A stretch of DNA of 64,000 bases from assembly GCA_009746045.1 (NCBI GenBank), contig RPFO01000076.1, positions 3,716,420-3,780,419 of the forward strand, in the 5' to 3' direction. Positions within the stretch are counted from its first letter, which is position 1; each line of letters opens with the position of its first letter. A program made the translations under genes and the position numbers. The notes beneath the pieces are model-generated. The model worked only from the letters and a program-made list of their open reading frames with translations, did not search any database and was not told where the DNA came from. Below are positions 54,198-64,000 of the stretch, one piece after another. This DNA comes from Mesostigma viride. Lineage: Eukaryota; Streptophyta; Mesostigmatophyceae; Mesostigmatales; Mesostigmataceae.

Positions 54198-54331
54198 CCT
54201 GTGGCCCTACTGGATTCGGATGCTGCGCGAGACGACAACGGGGAGTGACAAGGCGGGGGACAAGTCCGACCAGGGGGAGGCCGAGGCGGTGTGTGAGGAG
54301 CTGCAGCAGGCGATCGACGATGTGGTGCAAC
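54198..54331 (+). CDS. Unrecognised gene, exon a
   Basis: Follows acceptor CGCGCACCAG (54188-54197) and ends at a strong donor CAG/GTGGGT (54332). In the frame used the residues are LWPYWIRMLRETTTGSDKAG and a charged helix-like segment ending AIDDVVQQ. It ends in phase 0, which fits exon b. The frame stays open to about 54404 with sensible residues, so a later donor is possible. Confidence 0.5.
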
Positions 54332-55262
54332 AGGTGGGTGCCACCTGGCAGGCTGAGGACGAGCCACATCCCTCTTGGGTGGTGCGTCGCATCCCCATGC
54401 AGCGTGTGGTTATTATAATTGCGGTGATGCCGGTGGGCTATCACAATTGTGCTGTTGTTAGCGTTGCGCGCGTGTATAATGCATGGTTGAGCGACCTGCT
54501 CCACCCGCCCTCAGCCGCATTCTTTCCTCGCCCTCATCCCCTAGGGGATGACGGCTACTACCCGATACCAATGTTGGGGAGGGTGCAGTCAGCTTTTGCC
54601 CCAGCCTGCACAGGTCTTCTCATAGCATGACATGAAATTTCGTTTGGAGAAATAAGTTGCGAATCAGCATTATGATTTTACTGGCCCACCTAGTGAATAT
54701 TCCTTGATGACGTTAGTCAATTATGTCGATTATGTTATCTTGCTTATCTTGATCGTGTTGGTCATGTACCTTTCTTGGAGTTGTGTTGTGTTTTTTGGAG
54801 AGACAGCAGTAGGGCACACGCCATGCCATCTTTTCTCATTGATGCCCTCGTTCACGAGACTAAAAATTGTCTTTTGTCCTGAAGTTGCTGGCCAGGGGGG
54901 TCCGCCACCCACCCTACCACTCATCACCCCGCCACCACCCAGTGTTCAGTGATGTCAGTTGACGCCCTTTCACTTCCACCACTGGTGTGGTTTCAATCTC
55001 GCGACCTGCCTGTGGATGCCTGAGGCATGTATCTTTTTCCTAGTCACTTAACCGATCAGCCAGTTACTCATTACTTTCTTCATTTCACTAGAATTACCTA
55101 TTCTCTCCTGTCTGATTGTGCTCATCTACAGGTATACACTGTTAAACATTCACTGTTTTGTACACACTGGTAGCACTCCCTGTACACGACAATCTTGGCC
55201 CACAAACACACCCTGCCCCCTTCTCCCCCCCCCCCCTTCATCTCGTGTCACCAAACAAATAG
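54332..55262 (+). other. Putative intron a-b
   Basis: GTGGGT at the start. The end is a C-rich pyrimidine tract (55222-55240) and CAAATAG at 55256-55262. No other gene is seen; it contains a CCACCCACCCTACC-rich stretch near 54905-54945. Confidence 0.45.
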
Positions 55263-55741
55263 TGCCGCAAGCACGCAGCAACGAGTGCTGCCCGCAGCGC
55301 CCGCCTGGGCCTCCCCCTGGTGGGCGGCCTGCACCGCTTCCTGCGCGTCCCTGGCGCGCTCGTGGCCCGCCAGAGTGTCATGTTCGACGCCGGCTTCATC
55401 CAGCGGCAGTGGCGCACGATGCAGTTCATCCCCGCCGCACAAGCAGGGTGCTGGGCCGCGGTGCTGCGCTCCATGGATCTGGCGTCCGGGTACGGGGCGC
55501 CCTTGCTCGCCGCGCTTAGCCAGCCACGACCGGGGAGCCTCAGCCTGCACGGCCCCGCGCGCTGGGCGGTGCTGGCGACTGTGGAGCGCGCGTGTGCGCT
55601 GCTGGCGCGCACGCCGCGCGTGCTGTCGTGCATGCAGCTCATCTCTTGCATTCGCACCAGCCTGGGCGAGGAGGACAACGGCGACGCGCTGGTGCTGCAT
55701 CTGCCCACGCGGCTCACGGGTGCGCAGTACAGCCCGTCCAG
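55263..55741 (+). CDS. Unrecognised gene, exon b
   Basis: 160 codons open in one frame from TGC at 55263 to AG/GTGGGT at 55742. GC-rich with residues of a folded protein (GLHRFLRVPGALVARQSVMF; RTMQFIPAAQAGCWAAVLRS; VLSCMQLISCIRTSLG). It starts in phase 0 and ends with two bases of a codon, which exon c completes as AGC. Ala/Leu-rich helices are likely. I do not recognise the family; it is probably a lineage-specific algal protein. Confidence 0.65.
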
Positions 55742-56919
55742 GTGGGTTGGAAGGGGCGAGGTGGCGTCATTTGGGAGAATTAGGGAAGGTTACAGAGGAT
55801 GGGGGTGAACTAGGAAATGATATCAATGAGACAACCAGTGCAGGTTAGAAATCCTGAGAAACTGGACCATGGTAGCTCGAGCGAGACATAGCAGTACTAC
55901 AGTTTACCTAACCGAAGTATAGGTGAAGGTGGTGATGAGAACAAGCGCAATCAGGAACTGAACAAAAATAGTTAGGTAATCATTGGGAACCAAATGGTGG
56001 GATTGTTGGTGGGTGGCAGGCGAGGTCAGGTTCAGCTTTAATAATTTTCAAGGAATGTCGCTATCATTGCACTATGTACCTCTCTATCAACAGTATCATA
56101 GCCCTGTGTAGCTATCTATCGCTGGGGGCTGTCGCGTAATCAAGATGCAACTAAGTATTTGATGGGGGGGGGGGGGGGCGCGGGGGAAGGAAGCAAGGCA
56201 GTAAAGGTTAGCGTGGGCAGGGCACCACCACCATGGGGACCAGGGCACCGGCGCGCACAACCCCCCCCCACCCCCCACCCCCCACCCCCCACCCACCCAC
56301 CCCCACCCACCCACCCACCCACACCGCCGCCACCCCCACCGGCACCCCCACCGCCGCCGCCCCCCCACGACGTTCTCCATGGCGCTCTGGGGGGGGCGTC
56401 TGACCCGGGTGTAGCAAGCCGGAAACCCTTGTTTTGGTCACATGGATGTGGAAATAGTGCTCGACCTTATATTGGTTGCACCCACCCGAGCTACCAACCA
56501 AGCAAGCTGGTGGAGACGAGGGACACTCGCGGCAGTTTCCGTCATATGCTCCCACTTGCGGTCGACCACGTGCCTGCAACGTGGTCCATCCGCGATACGA
56601 ACCGGAAGCGTGTATTAGTCTGGAACCAGCTACCATGGCAGCGACTGTGCTTACCACTATGCCATCAGCAGCATCCACTCATAGTCACGGTGCCTACTGC
56701 TTACGATTCTTAGCATCCACTCAAAATCGCTGTGCCTGACAATATGCGATTATTGGCATCCTCTTGGCACCGGTTCTGGCTGTCGCCAGCAGTGCGCTAC
56801 CGTTTCTTTCCCGAGTCCCTTTGTTTGTACACATGTATTGGGGGATATCCTTACACAGTCATGTGATCAGTTTTTCAAAACGTAATGGGACATTCAGTGC
56901 CATGTGCCATCTGCGCCAG
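55742..56919 (+). other. Putative intron b-c
   Basis: GTGGGT to GCGCCAG. Contains a G-run and a 120-bp strand-asymmetric C-rich tract (CCCACCC-type, 56260-56370). No gene is seen. Confidence 0.5.
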
Positions 56920-57064
56920 CCTCGCTGCGGTGCAGGCGTCCTGCCAGCTGGGCGTCGTATTCAACCTATGGAGGGGCAGCGACTTCCGCTCCGCCTACTC
57001 CCCTCGCGAGCTGGCGGTGGAAGGGAGCTCCAGCGCGCCGAGTGCAGACGCCAGTGTCTACCAG
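56920..57064 (+). CDS. Unrecognised gene, exon c
   Basis: Begins after CTGCGCCAG (56919) and completes the Ser codon split from exon b. Reads LAAVQASCQLGVVFNLWRGS, then a Ser/Ala-rich end, DASVYQ. It ends CAG/GTGCGT at 57064/57065 in phase 0. The intron that follows is the minisatellite. The 3' part of the gene is outside the window. Confidence 0.62.
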
Positions 57065-60000
57065 GTGCGTGGTGCCGGTGTCCACCAGGTGTGCGTGGTG
57101 CCGGTGTCCACCAGGTGCGCGTGGTGCCGGTGTCCACCAGGTGTGCGCGTGGTGCCGGTGTCCACCAGGTGTGCGCGTGGTGCCGGTGTTCACCAGGTGT
57201 GCGTGGTGCCGGTGTTCACCAGGTGCGCGTGGTGCCGGTGTTCACCAGTTGCGCGCGTGGTGCCGGTGTTCACCAGTTGCGCGTGGTGCCGGTGTTCACC
57301 AGTTGCGCGTGGTGCCGGTGTTCACCAGGTGTGCGCGTGGTGCCGGTGTTCACCAGGTGCGCGCGTGGTGCCGGTGTTCACCAGGTGTGCGCGTGGTGCC
57401 GGTGTTCACCAGGTGTGCGCGTGGTGCCGGTGTTCACCAGGTGCGTGTGGTGCCGGTGTTCACCAGGTGTGCGCGTGGTGCCGGTGTCCACCAGGTGTGC
57501 GTGGTGCCGGTGTTCACCAGGTGTGCGCGTGGTGCCGGTGTTCACCAGGTGTGCGCGTGGTGCCGGTGTTCACCAGGTGTGCGCGTGGTGCCGGTGTTCA
57601 CCAGGTGTGTGCGTGGTGCCGGTGTTCACCAGGTGTGCGCGTGGTGCCGGTGTTCACCAGGTGTGCGTGGTGCCGGTGTTCACCAGGTGTGCGCGTGGTG
57701 CCGGTGTTCACCAGGTGTGCGCGTGGTGCCGGTGTTCACCAGGTGCGCGCGTGGTGCCGGTGTCCACCAGGTGCGCGTGGTGCCGGTGTTCACCAGGTGC
57801 GCGTGGTGCCGGTGTTCACCAGGTGTGCGTGGTGCCGGTGTTCACCAGGTGTGCGCGTGGTGCCGGTGTTCACCAGGTGTGCGCGTGGTGCCGGTGTTCA
57901 CCAGGTGCGCGTGGTGCCGGTGTTCACCAGGTGTGCGCGTGGTGCCGGTGTTCACCAGGTGTGCGCGTGGTGCCGGTGTTCACCAGGTGTGCGCGTGGTG
58001 CCGGTGTCCACCAGGTGTGCGCGTGGTGCCGGTGTTCACCAGGTGTGCGCGTGGTGCCGGTGTTCACCAGGTGCGCGTGGTGCCGGTGTTCACCAGGTGC
58101 GCGTGGTGCCGGTGTTCACCAGGTGTGCGTGGTGCCGGTGTTCACCAGGTGTGCGTGGTGCCGGTGTTCACCAGGTGCGCGTGGTGCCGGTGTTCACCAG
58201 GTGTGTGTGGTGCCGGTGTTCACCAGGTGCGCGTGGTGCCGGTGTTCACCAGGTGTGTGCGTGGTGCCGGTGTTCACCAGGTGCGCGTGGTGCCGGTGTC
58301 CACCAGGTGCGCGCGTGGTGCCGGTGTCCACCAGGTGCGCGCGTGGTGCCGGTGTCCACCAGGTGCGCGTGGTGCCGGTGTCCACCAGGTGTGCGTGGTG
58401 CCGGTGTCCACCAGGTGTGTGCGTGGTGCCGGTGTTCACCAGGTGCGCGCGTGGTGCCGGTGTTCACCAGGTGTGCGCGTGGTGCCGGTGTTCACCAGGT
58501 GCGCGTGGTGCCGGTGTTCACCAGGTGCGCGTGGTGCCGGTGTTCACCAGGTGTGCGTGGTGCCGGTGTTCACCAGGTGTGCGCGTGGTGCCGGTGTTCA
58601 CCAGGTGTGCGTGGTGCCGGTGTTCACCAGGTGCGCGTGGTGCCGGTGTTCACCAGGTGCGCGTGGTGCCGGTGTTCACCAGGTGTGCGTGGTGCCGGTG
58701 TTCACCAGGTGCGCGTGGTGCCGGTGTTCACCAGGTGCGCGTGGTGCCGGTGTTCACCAGGTGTGCGCGTGGTGCCGGTGTCCACCAGGTGTGCGTGGTG
58801 CCGGTGTTCACCAGGTGTGTGCGTGGTGCCGGTGTCCACCAGGTGTGCGTGGTGCCGGTGTTCACCAGGTGTGCGTGGTGCCGGTGTCCACCAGGTGTGC
58901 GCGTGGTGCCGGTGTTCACCAGGTGTGCGTGGTGCCGGTGTTCACCAGGTGCGCGTGGTGCCGGTGTTCACCAGGTGTGCGCGTGGTGCCGGTGTTCACC
59001 AGGTGTGTGCGTGGTGCCGGTGTTCACCAGGTGTGCGTGGTGCCGGTGTTCACCATGTGTGTGTGGTGCCGGTGTTCACCAGGTGTGTGTGGTGCCGGTG
59101 TTCACCAGGTGTGCGTGGTGCCGGTGTTCACCAGGTGCGCGTGGTGCCGGTGTTCACCAGGTGTGTGTGGTGCCGGTGTTCACCAGGTGCGCGTGGTGCC
59201 GGTGTTCACCAGGTGCGCGTGGTGCCGGTGTTCACCAGGTGTGCGCGTGGTGCCGGTGTTCACCAGGTGTGTGCGTGGTGCCGGTGTTCACCAGGTGCGC
59301 GTGGTGCCGGTGTTCACCAGGTGTGCGCGTGGTGCCGGTGTCCACCAGGTGCGCGTGGTGCCGGTGTTCACCAGGTGCGCGTGGTGCCGGTGTCCACCAG
59401 GTGTGCGCGTGGTGCCGGTGTTCACCAGGTGTGCGCGTGGTGCCGGTGTTCACCAGGTGTGCGCGTGGTGCCGGTGTTCACCAGGTGTGCGTGGTGCCGG
59501 TGTTCACCAGGTGTGCGCGTGGTGCCGGTGTTCACCAGGTGTGCGTGGTGCCGGTGTTCACCAGGTGTGCGTGGTGCCGGTGTTCACCAGGTGTGCGTGG
59601 TGCCGGTGTTCACCAGGTGTGTGCGTGGTGCCGGTGTTCACCAGGTGTGCGTGGTGCCGGTGTCCACCAGGTGTGCGTGGTGCCGGTGTTCACCAGGTGC
59701 GCGTGGTGCCGGTGTCCACCAGGTGTGCGTGGTGCCGGTGTCCACCAGGTGTGCGTGGTGCCGGTGTTCACCAGGTGCGCGTGGTGCCGGTGTTCACCAG
59801 GTGTGCGTGGTGCCGGTGTCCACCAGGTGTGCGCGTGGTGCCGGTGTTCACCAGGTGTGCGCGTGGTGCCGGTGTTCACCAGGTGTGTGTGGTGCCGGTG
59901 TTCACCAGGTGTGTGCGTGGTGCCGGTGTTCACCAGGTGTGCGCGTGGTGCCGGTGTTCACCAGGTGTGTGCGTGGTGCCGGTGTTCACCAGGTGTGCGC

Positions 60001-63000
60001 GTGGTGCCGGTGTTCACCAGGTGCGCGCGTGGTGCCGGTGTTCACCAGGTGCGCGTGGTGCCGGTGTTCACCAGGTGCGCGTGGTGCCGGTGTCCACCAG
60101 GTGTGCGTGGTGCCGGTGTTCACCAGGTGTGCGCGTGGTGCCGGTGTTCACCAGGTGCGCGTGGTGCCGGTGTTCACCAGGTGTGCGTGGTGCCGGTGTT
60201 CACCAGGTGTGCGTGGTGCCGGTGTTCACCAGGTGTGCGTGGTGCCGGTGTTCACCAGGTGCGCGTGGTGCCGGTGTTCACCAGGTGTGCGCGTGGTGCC
60301 GGTGTTCACCAGGTGTGTGCGTGGTGCCGGTGTTCACCAGGTGTGCGCGTGGTGCCGGTGTCCACCAGGTGTGCGTGGTGCCGGTGTTCACCAGGTGCGC
60401 GCGTGGTGCCGGTGTTCACCAGGTGTGCGTGGTGCCGGTGTTCACCAGGTGTGCGCGTGGTGCCGGTGTTCACCAGGTGTGCGTGGTGCCGGTGTTCACC
60501 AGGTGTGCGTGGTGCCGGTGTTCACCAGGTGTGCGCGTGGTGCCGGTGTCCACCAGGTGTGCGTGGTGCCGGTGTTCACCAGGTGTGCGCGTGGTGCCGG
60601 TGTCCACCAGGTGTGCGTGGTGCCGGTGTTCACCAGGTGTGCGTGGTGCCGGTGTTCACCAGGTGTGCGCGTGGTGCCGGTGTCCACCAGGTGTGCGTGG
60701 TGCCGGTGTTCACCAGGTGTGCGCGTGGTGCCGGTGTTCACCAGGTGTGCGCGTGGTGCCGGTGTTCACCAGGTGCGCGCGTGGTGCCGGTGTCCACCAG
60801 GTGCGCGTGGTGCCGGTGTCCACCAGGTGTGCGTGGTGCCGGTGTTCACCAGGTGCGCGCGTGGTGCCGGTGTTCACCAGGTGCGCGTGGTGCCGGTGTT
60901 CACCAGGTGTGCGCGTGGTGCCGGTGTTCACCAGGTGTGCGTGGTGCCGGTGTCCACCAGGTGTGCGTGGTGCCGGTGTCCACCAGGTGTGCGCGTGGTG
61001 CCGGTGTTCACCAGGTGCGCGTGGTGCCGGTGTTCACCAGGTGTGCGTGGTGCCGGTGTTCACCAGGTGCGCGTGGTGCCGGTGTTCACCAGGTGTGCGT
61101 GGTGCCGGTGTTCACCAGGTGCGCGTGGTGCCGGTGTTCACCAGGTGTGCGCGTGGTGCCGGTGTTCACCAGGTGCGCGTGGTGCCGGTGTCCACCAGGT
61201 GCGCGTGGTGCCGGTGTTCACCAGGTGTGCGCGTGGTGCCGGTGTTCACCAGGTGCGCGTGGTGCCGGTGTCCACCAGGTGTGCGCGTGGTGCCGGTGTT
61301 CACCAGGTGCGCGTGGTGCCGGTGTTCACCAGGTGCGCGCGTGGTGCCGGTGTTCACCAGGTGCGCGTGGTGCCGGTGTTCACCAGGTGTGCGTGGTGCC
61401 GGTGTTCACCAGGTGTGCGCGTGGTGCCGGTGTTCACCAGGTGCGCGTGGTGCCGGTGTTCACCAGGTGCGCGTGGTGCCGGTGTTCACCAGGTGTGCGT
61501 GTGGTGCCGGTGTTCACCAGGTGTGCGTGGTGCCGGTGTTCACCAGTTGCGCGTGGTGCCGGTGTTCACCAGGTGTGCGTGGTGCCGGTGTTCACCAGGT
61601 GTGCGTGGTGCCGGTGTTCACCAGGTGCGCGTGGTGCCGGTGTCCACCAGGTGCGCGTGGTGCCGGTGTTCACCAGGTGTGCGTGGTGCCGGTGTTCACC
61701 AGGTGTGCGCGTGGTGCCGGTGTTCACCAGGTGCGCGTGGTGCCGGTGTTCACCAGGTGCGCGTGGTGCCGGTGTCCACCAGGTGTGCGCGTGGTGCCGG
61801 TGTTCACCAGGTGCGCGTGGTGCCGGTGTTCACCAGGTGTGCGCGTGGTGCCGGTGTTCACCAGGTGTGCGCGTGGTGCCGGTGTTCACCAGGTGCGCGT
61901 GGTGCCGGTGTTCACCAGGTGCGCGTGGTGCCGGTGTTCACCAGGTGCGCGTGGTGCCGGTGTTCACCAGGTGTGCGTGGTGCCGGTGTTCACCAGGTGT
62001 GCGTGGTGCCGGTGTTCACCAGGTGTGCGTGGTGCCGGTGTTCACCAGGTGTGCGCGTGGTGCCGGTGTTCACCAGGTGTGCGCGTGGTGCCGGTGTTCA
62101 CCAGGTGCGCGCGTGGTGCCGGTGTCCACCAGGTGCGCGTGGTGCCGGTGTTCACCAGGTGTGCGCGTGGTGCCGGTGTTCACCAGGTGTGCGTGGTGCC
62201 GGTGTTCACCAGGTGTGCGCGTGGTGCCGGTGTTCACCAGGTGCGCGTGGTGCCGGTGTTCACCAGGTGTGCGCGTGGTGCCGGTGTTCACCAGGTGCGC
62301 GTGGTGCCGGTGTTCACCAGGTGCGCGTGGTGCCGGTGTTCACCAGGTGTGCGCGTGGTGCCGGTGTTCACCAGGTGTGCGTGGTGCCGGTGTTCACCAG
62401 GTGCGCGTGGTGCCGGTGTTCACCAGGTGTGTGTGGTGCCGGTGTTCACCATGTGTGTGTGGTGCCGGTGTTCACCAGGTGTGCGTGTGGTGCCGGTGTT
62501 CACCATGTGTGTGTGGTGCCGGTGTTCACCAGGTGTGTGTGGTGCCGGTGTTCACCAGGTGTGCGCGTGGTGCCGGTGTTCACCAGGTGTGCGTGGTGCC
62601 GGTGTTCACCAGGTGTGCGTGGTGCCGGTGTTCACCAGGTGTGCGCGTGGTGCCGGTGTTCACCAGGTGTGCGCGTGGTGCCGGTGTCCACCAGGTGTGC
62701 GCGTGGTGCCGGTGTTCACCAGGTGTGCGCGTGGTGCCGGTGTTCACCAGGTGTGTGTGTGGTGCCGGTGTTCACCAGGTGTGTGTGGTGCCGGTGTTCA
62801 CCAGGTGTGTGTGTGGTGCCGGTGTTCACCAGGTGCGCGCGTGGTGCCGGTGTCCACCAGGTGTGCGTGGTGCCGGTGTCCACCAGGTGTGCGTGGTGCC
62901 GGTGTTCACCAGGTGCGCGTGGTGCCGGTGTTCACCAGGTGCGCGTGGTGCCGGTGTTCACCAGGTGTGCGCGTGGTGCCGGTGTTCACCAGGTGTGCGT

Positions 63001-64000
63001 GGTGCCGGTGTTCACCAGGTGTGCGTGGTGCCGGTGTTCACCAGGTGTGCGTGGTGCCGGTGTCCACCAGGTGTGCGCGTGGTGCCGGTGTTCACCAGGT
63101 GTGCGTGGTGCCGGTGTTCACCAGGTGTGCGTGGTGCCGGTGTTCACCAGGTGCGCGTGGTGCCGGTGTCCACCAGGTGCGCGTGGTGCCGGTGTTCACC
63201 AGGTGTGCGCGTGGTGCCGGTGTTCACCAGGTGTGTGTGGTGCCGGTGTTCACCATGTGTGTGTGTGGTGCCGGTGTTCACCAGGTGTGTGCGTGGTGCC
63301 GGTGTTCACCATGTGTGTGTGTGGTGCCGGTGTTCACCATGTGTGTGTGGTGCCGGTGTTCACCAGGTGTGTGTGGTGCCGGTGTTCACCATGTGTGTGT
63401 GTGGTGCCGGTGTTCACCAGGTGTGTGCGTGGTGCCGGTGTTCACCATGTGTGTGTGTGGTGCCGGTGTTCACCAGGTGTGTGTGTGGTGCCGGTGTTCA
63501 CCAGGTGTGTGTGGTGCCGGTGTTCACCATGTGTGTGTGTGGTGCCGGTGTTCACCAGGTGTGTGTGGTGCCGGTGTTCACCATGTGTGTGTGTGGTGCC
63601 GGTGTTCACCAGGTGTGTGTGGTGCCGGTGTTCACCATGTGTGTGTGTGGTGCCGGTGTTCACCATGTGTGTGTGGTGCCGGTGTTCACCATGTGTGTGT
63701 GGTGCCGGTGTTCACCAGGTGTGTGTGGTGCCGGTGTTCACCAGGTGTGTGTGTGGTGCCGGTGTTCACCAGGTGTGTGCGTGGTGCCGGTGTTCACCAG
63801 GTGTGTGCGTGGTGCCGGTGTTCACCATGTGTGTGTGTGGTGCCGGTGTTCACCATGTGTGTGTGGTGCCGGTGTTCACCAGGTGTGTGTGTGGTGCCGG
63901 TGTTCACCAGGTGTGTGTGGTGCCGGTGTTCACCAGGTGTGTGTGTGGTGCCGGTGTTCACCAGGTGTGTGTGTGGTGCCGGTGTTCACCATGTGTGTGT
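57065..64000 (+). repeat. Giant 24-30-bp minisatellite
   Basis: At least 6.9 kb of GTG(Y)GCG(CG)TGGTGCCGGTGTYCACCAG-type units, mostly 26 or 28 bp, roughly 260 copies, running off the window. Variation is confined to the GTGTGCGCG block, the T/C in GTTCACC or GTCCACC, and CAG against CAT at the unit end. CAT and GTGTGTG variants are concentrated after about 62430 and dominate after 63230. Minus-strand open frames (HTWWTPAPR, GEHRHHAH) come from the period and are not genes. Confidence 0.97.

Noticed and set aside
53714-54504. Long ORFs of alternating Arg-Pro, Ser-Pro, Ala-Arg or Gly-Arg on both strands
   Set aside because: They are produced by the 6-bp period of the CTCGCC array, which keeps every frame open; no unique protein sequence is needed to explain them.
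56966-63666. Many minus-strand ORFs with HRHHAH, TWWTPAPR or GEHRHH repeats
   Set aside because: They are translations of the minisatellite in a strand opposite to the flanking exons and change frame with each 24/26/28-bp unit.
57065-64000. CRISPR-like array
   Set aside because: Units are contiguous near-identical repeats with no unique spacers, and the context is eukaryotic.

Overview
This is a eukaryotic nuclear window made almost entirely of transposable elements stacked inside one another, followed by a few exons of an unrecognised gene and a very large minisatellite. The mix (Ty3/gypsy chromoviruses, a divergent Copia-like element, LINEs with a zf-RVT tail, GC-rich exons with GTGGGT and GTGCGT donors, a CTCGCC hexanucleotide array) suggests a green alga, probably Chlorophyceae. 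That is inference; no rRNA, organellar or diagnostic host gene is present.

Region 1 (1-9013): five head-to-tail copies of the 3' end of one LINE family (called L), all ending in the same tail, ATAGAAGT. The fourth copy is split by element H (5509-8635), a non-autonomous LTR retrotransposon with two 616-bp LTRs identical by eye and the 5-bp target duplication CACTA. One LTR of H has received a further 400-bp tRNA-like insertion with a 10-bp target duplication. Region 2 (9014-14704): a degraded inverted piece of a Ty3/gypsy element (G, same family as A), then a terminal-inverted-repeat element (E, 11084-14704) that carries two tandem related elements, F1 and F2.

Region 3 (14705-50061): a four-level nest. 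A LINE (D) is split by Ty3/gypsy element B (14846-48350, target duplication GCTGC). B's 5' LTR has two insertions, its gag is split by Ty3/gypsy element A (21341-32093, duplication GTATT), and its pol is split between RNase H and integrase by the Copia-like element C (35547-43369, minus strand, duplication CCCTC/CTCTC). In each case removing the insert plus one target duplication rejoins the interrupted reading frame, which supports the boundaries.

A and B share a layout that differs from a standard chromovirus: a small ORF before gag with a viroplasmin/RNase H1 N-terminal-type domain, then gag, then PR-RT-RNase H-integrase-chromodomain, then a large extra ORF (ORF3) in the env position. The ORF3 proteins of A and B share a C-terminal domain of roughly 240 residues that I do not recognise, and both start codons follow a similar pyrimidine-rich tract ending in CAG. 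C is also odd: an extra ORF comes before gag, and its retropepsin-like segment lies between integrase and reverse transcriptase.

Region 4 (50062-64000): about 3 kb with no recognisable gene, a 435-bp CTCGCC array, three phase-compatible exons of an unrecognised gene (54198-57064), and a 24-30-bp minisatellite that begins exactly at the last exon's splice donor and runs at least 6.9 kb to the window end. Most retroelement ORFs carry frameshifts although the paired LTRs are nearly identical, so either these are defective copies that moved recently or the assembly contains indel errors.
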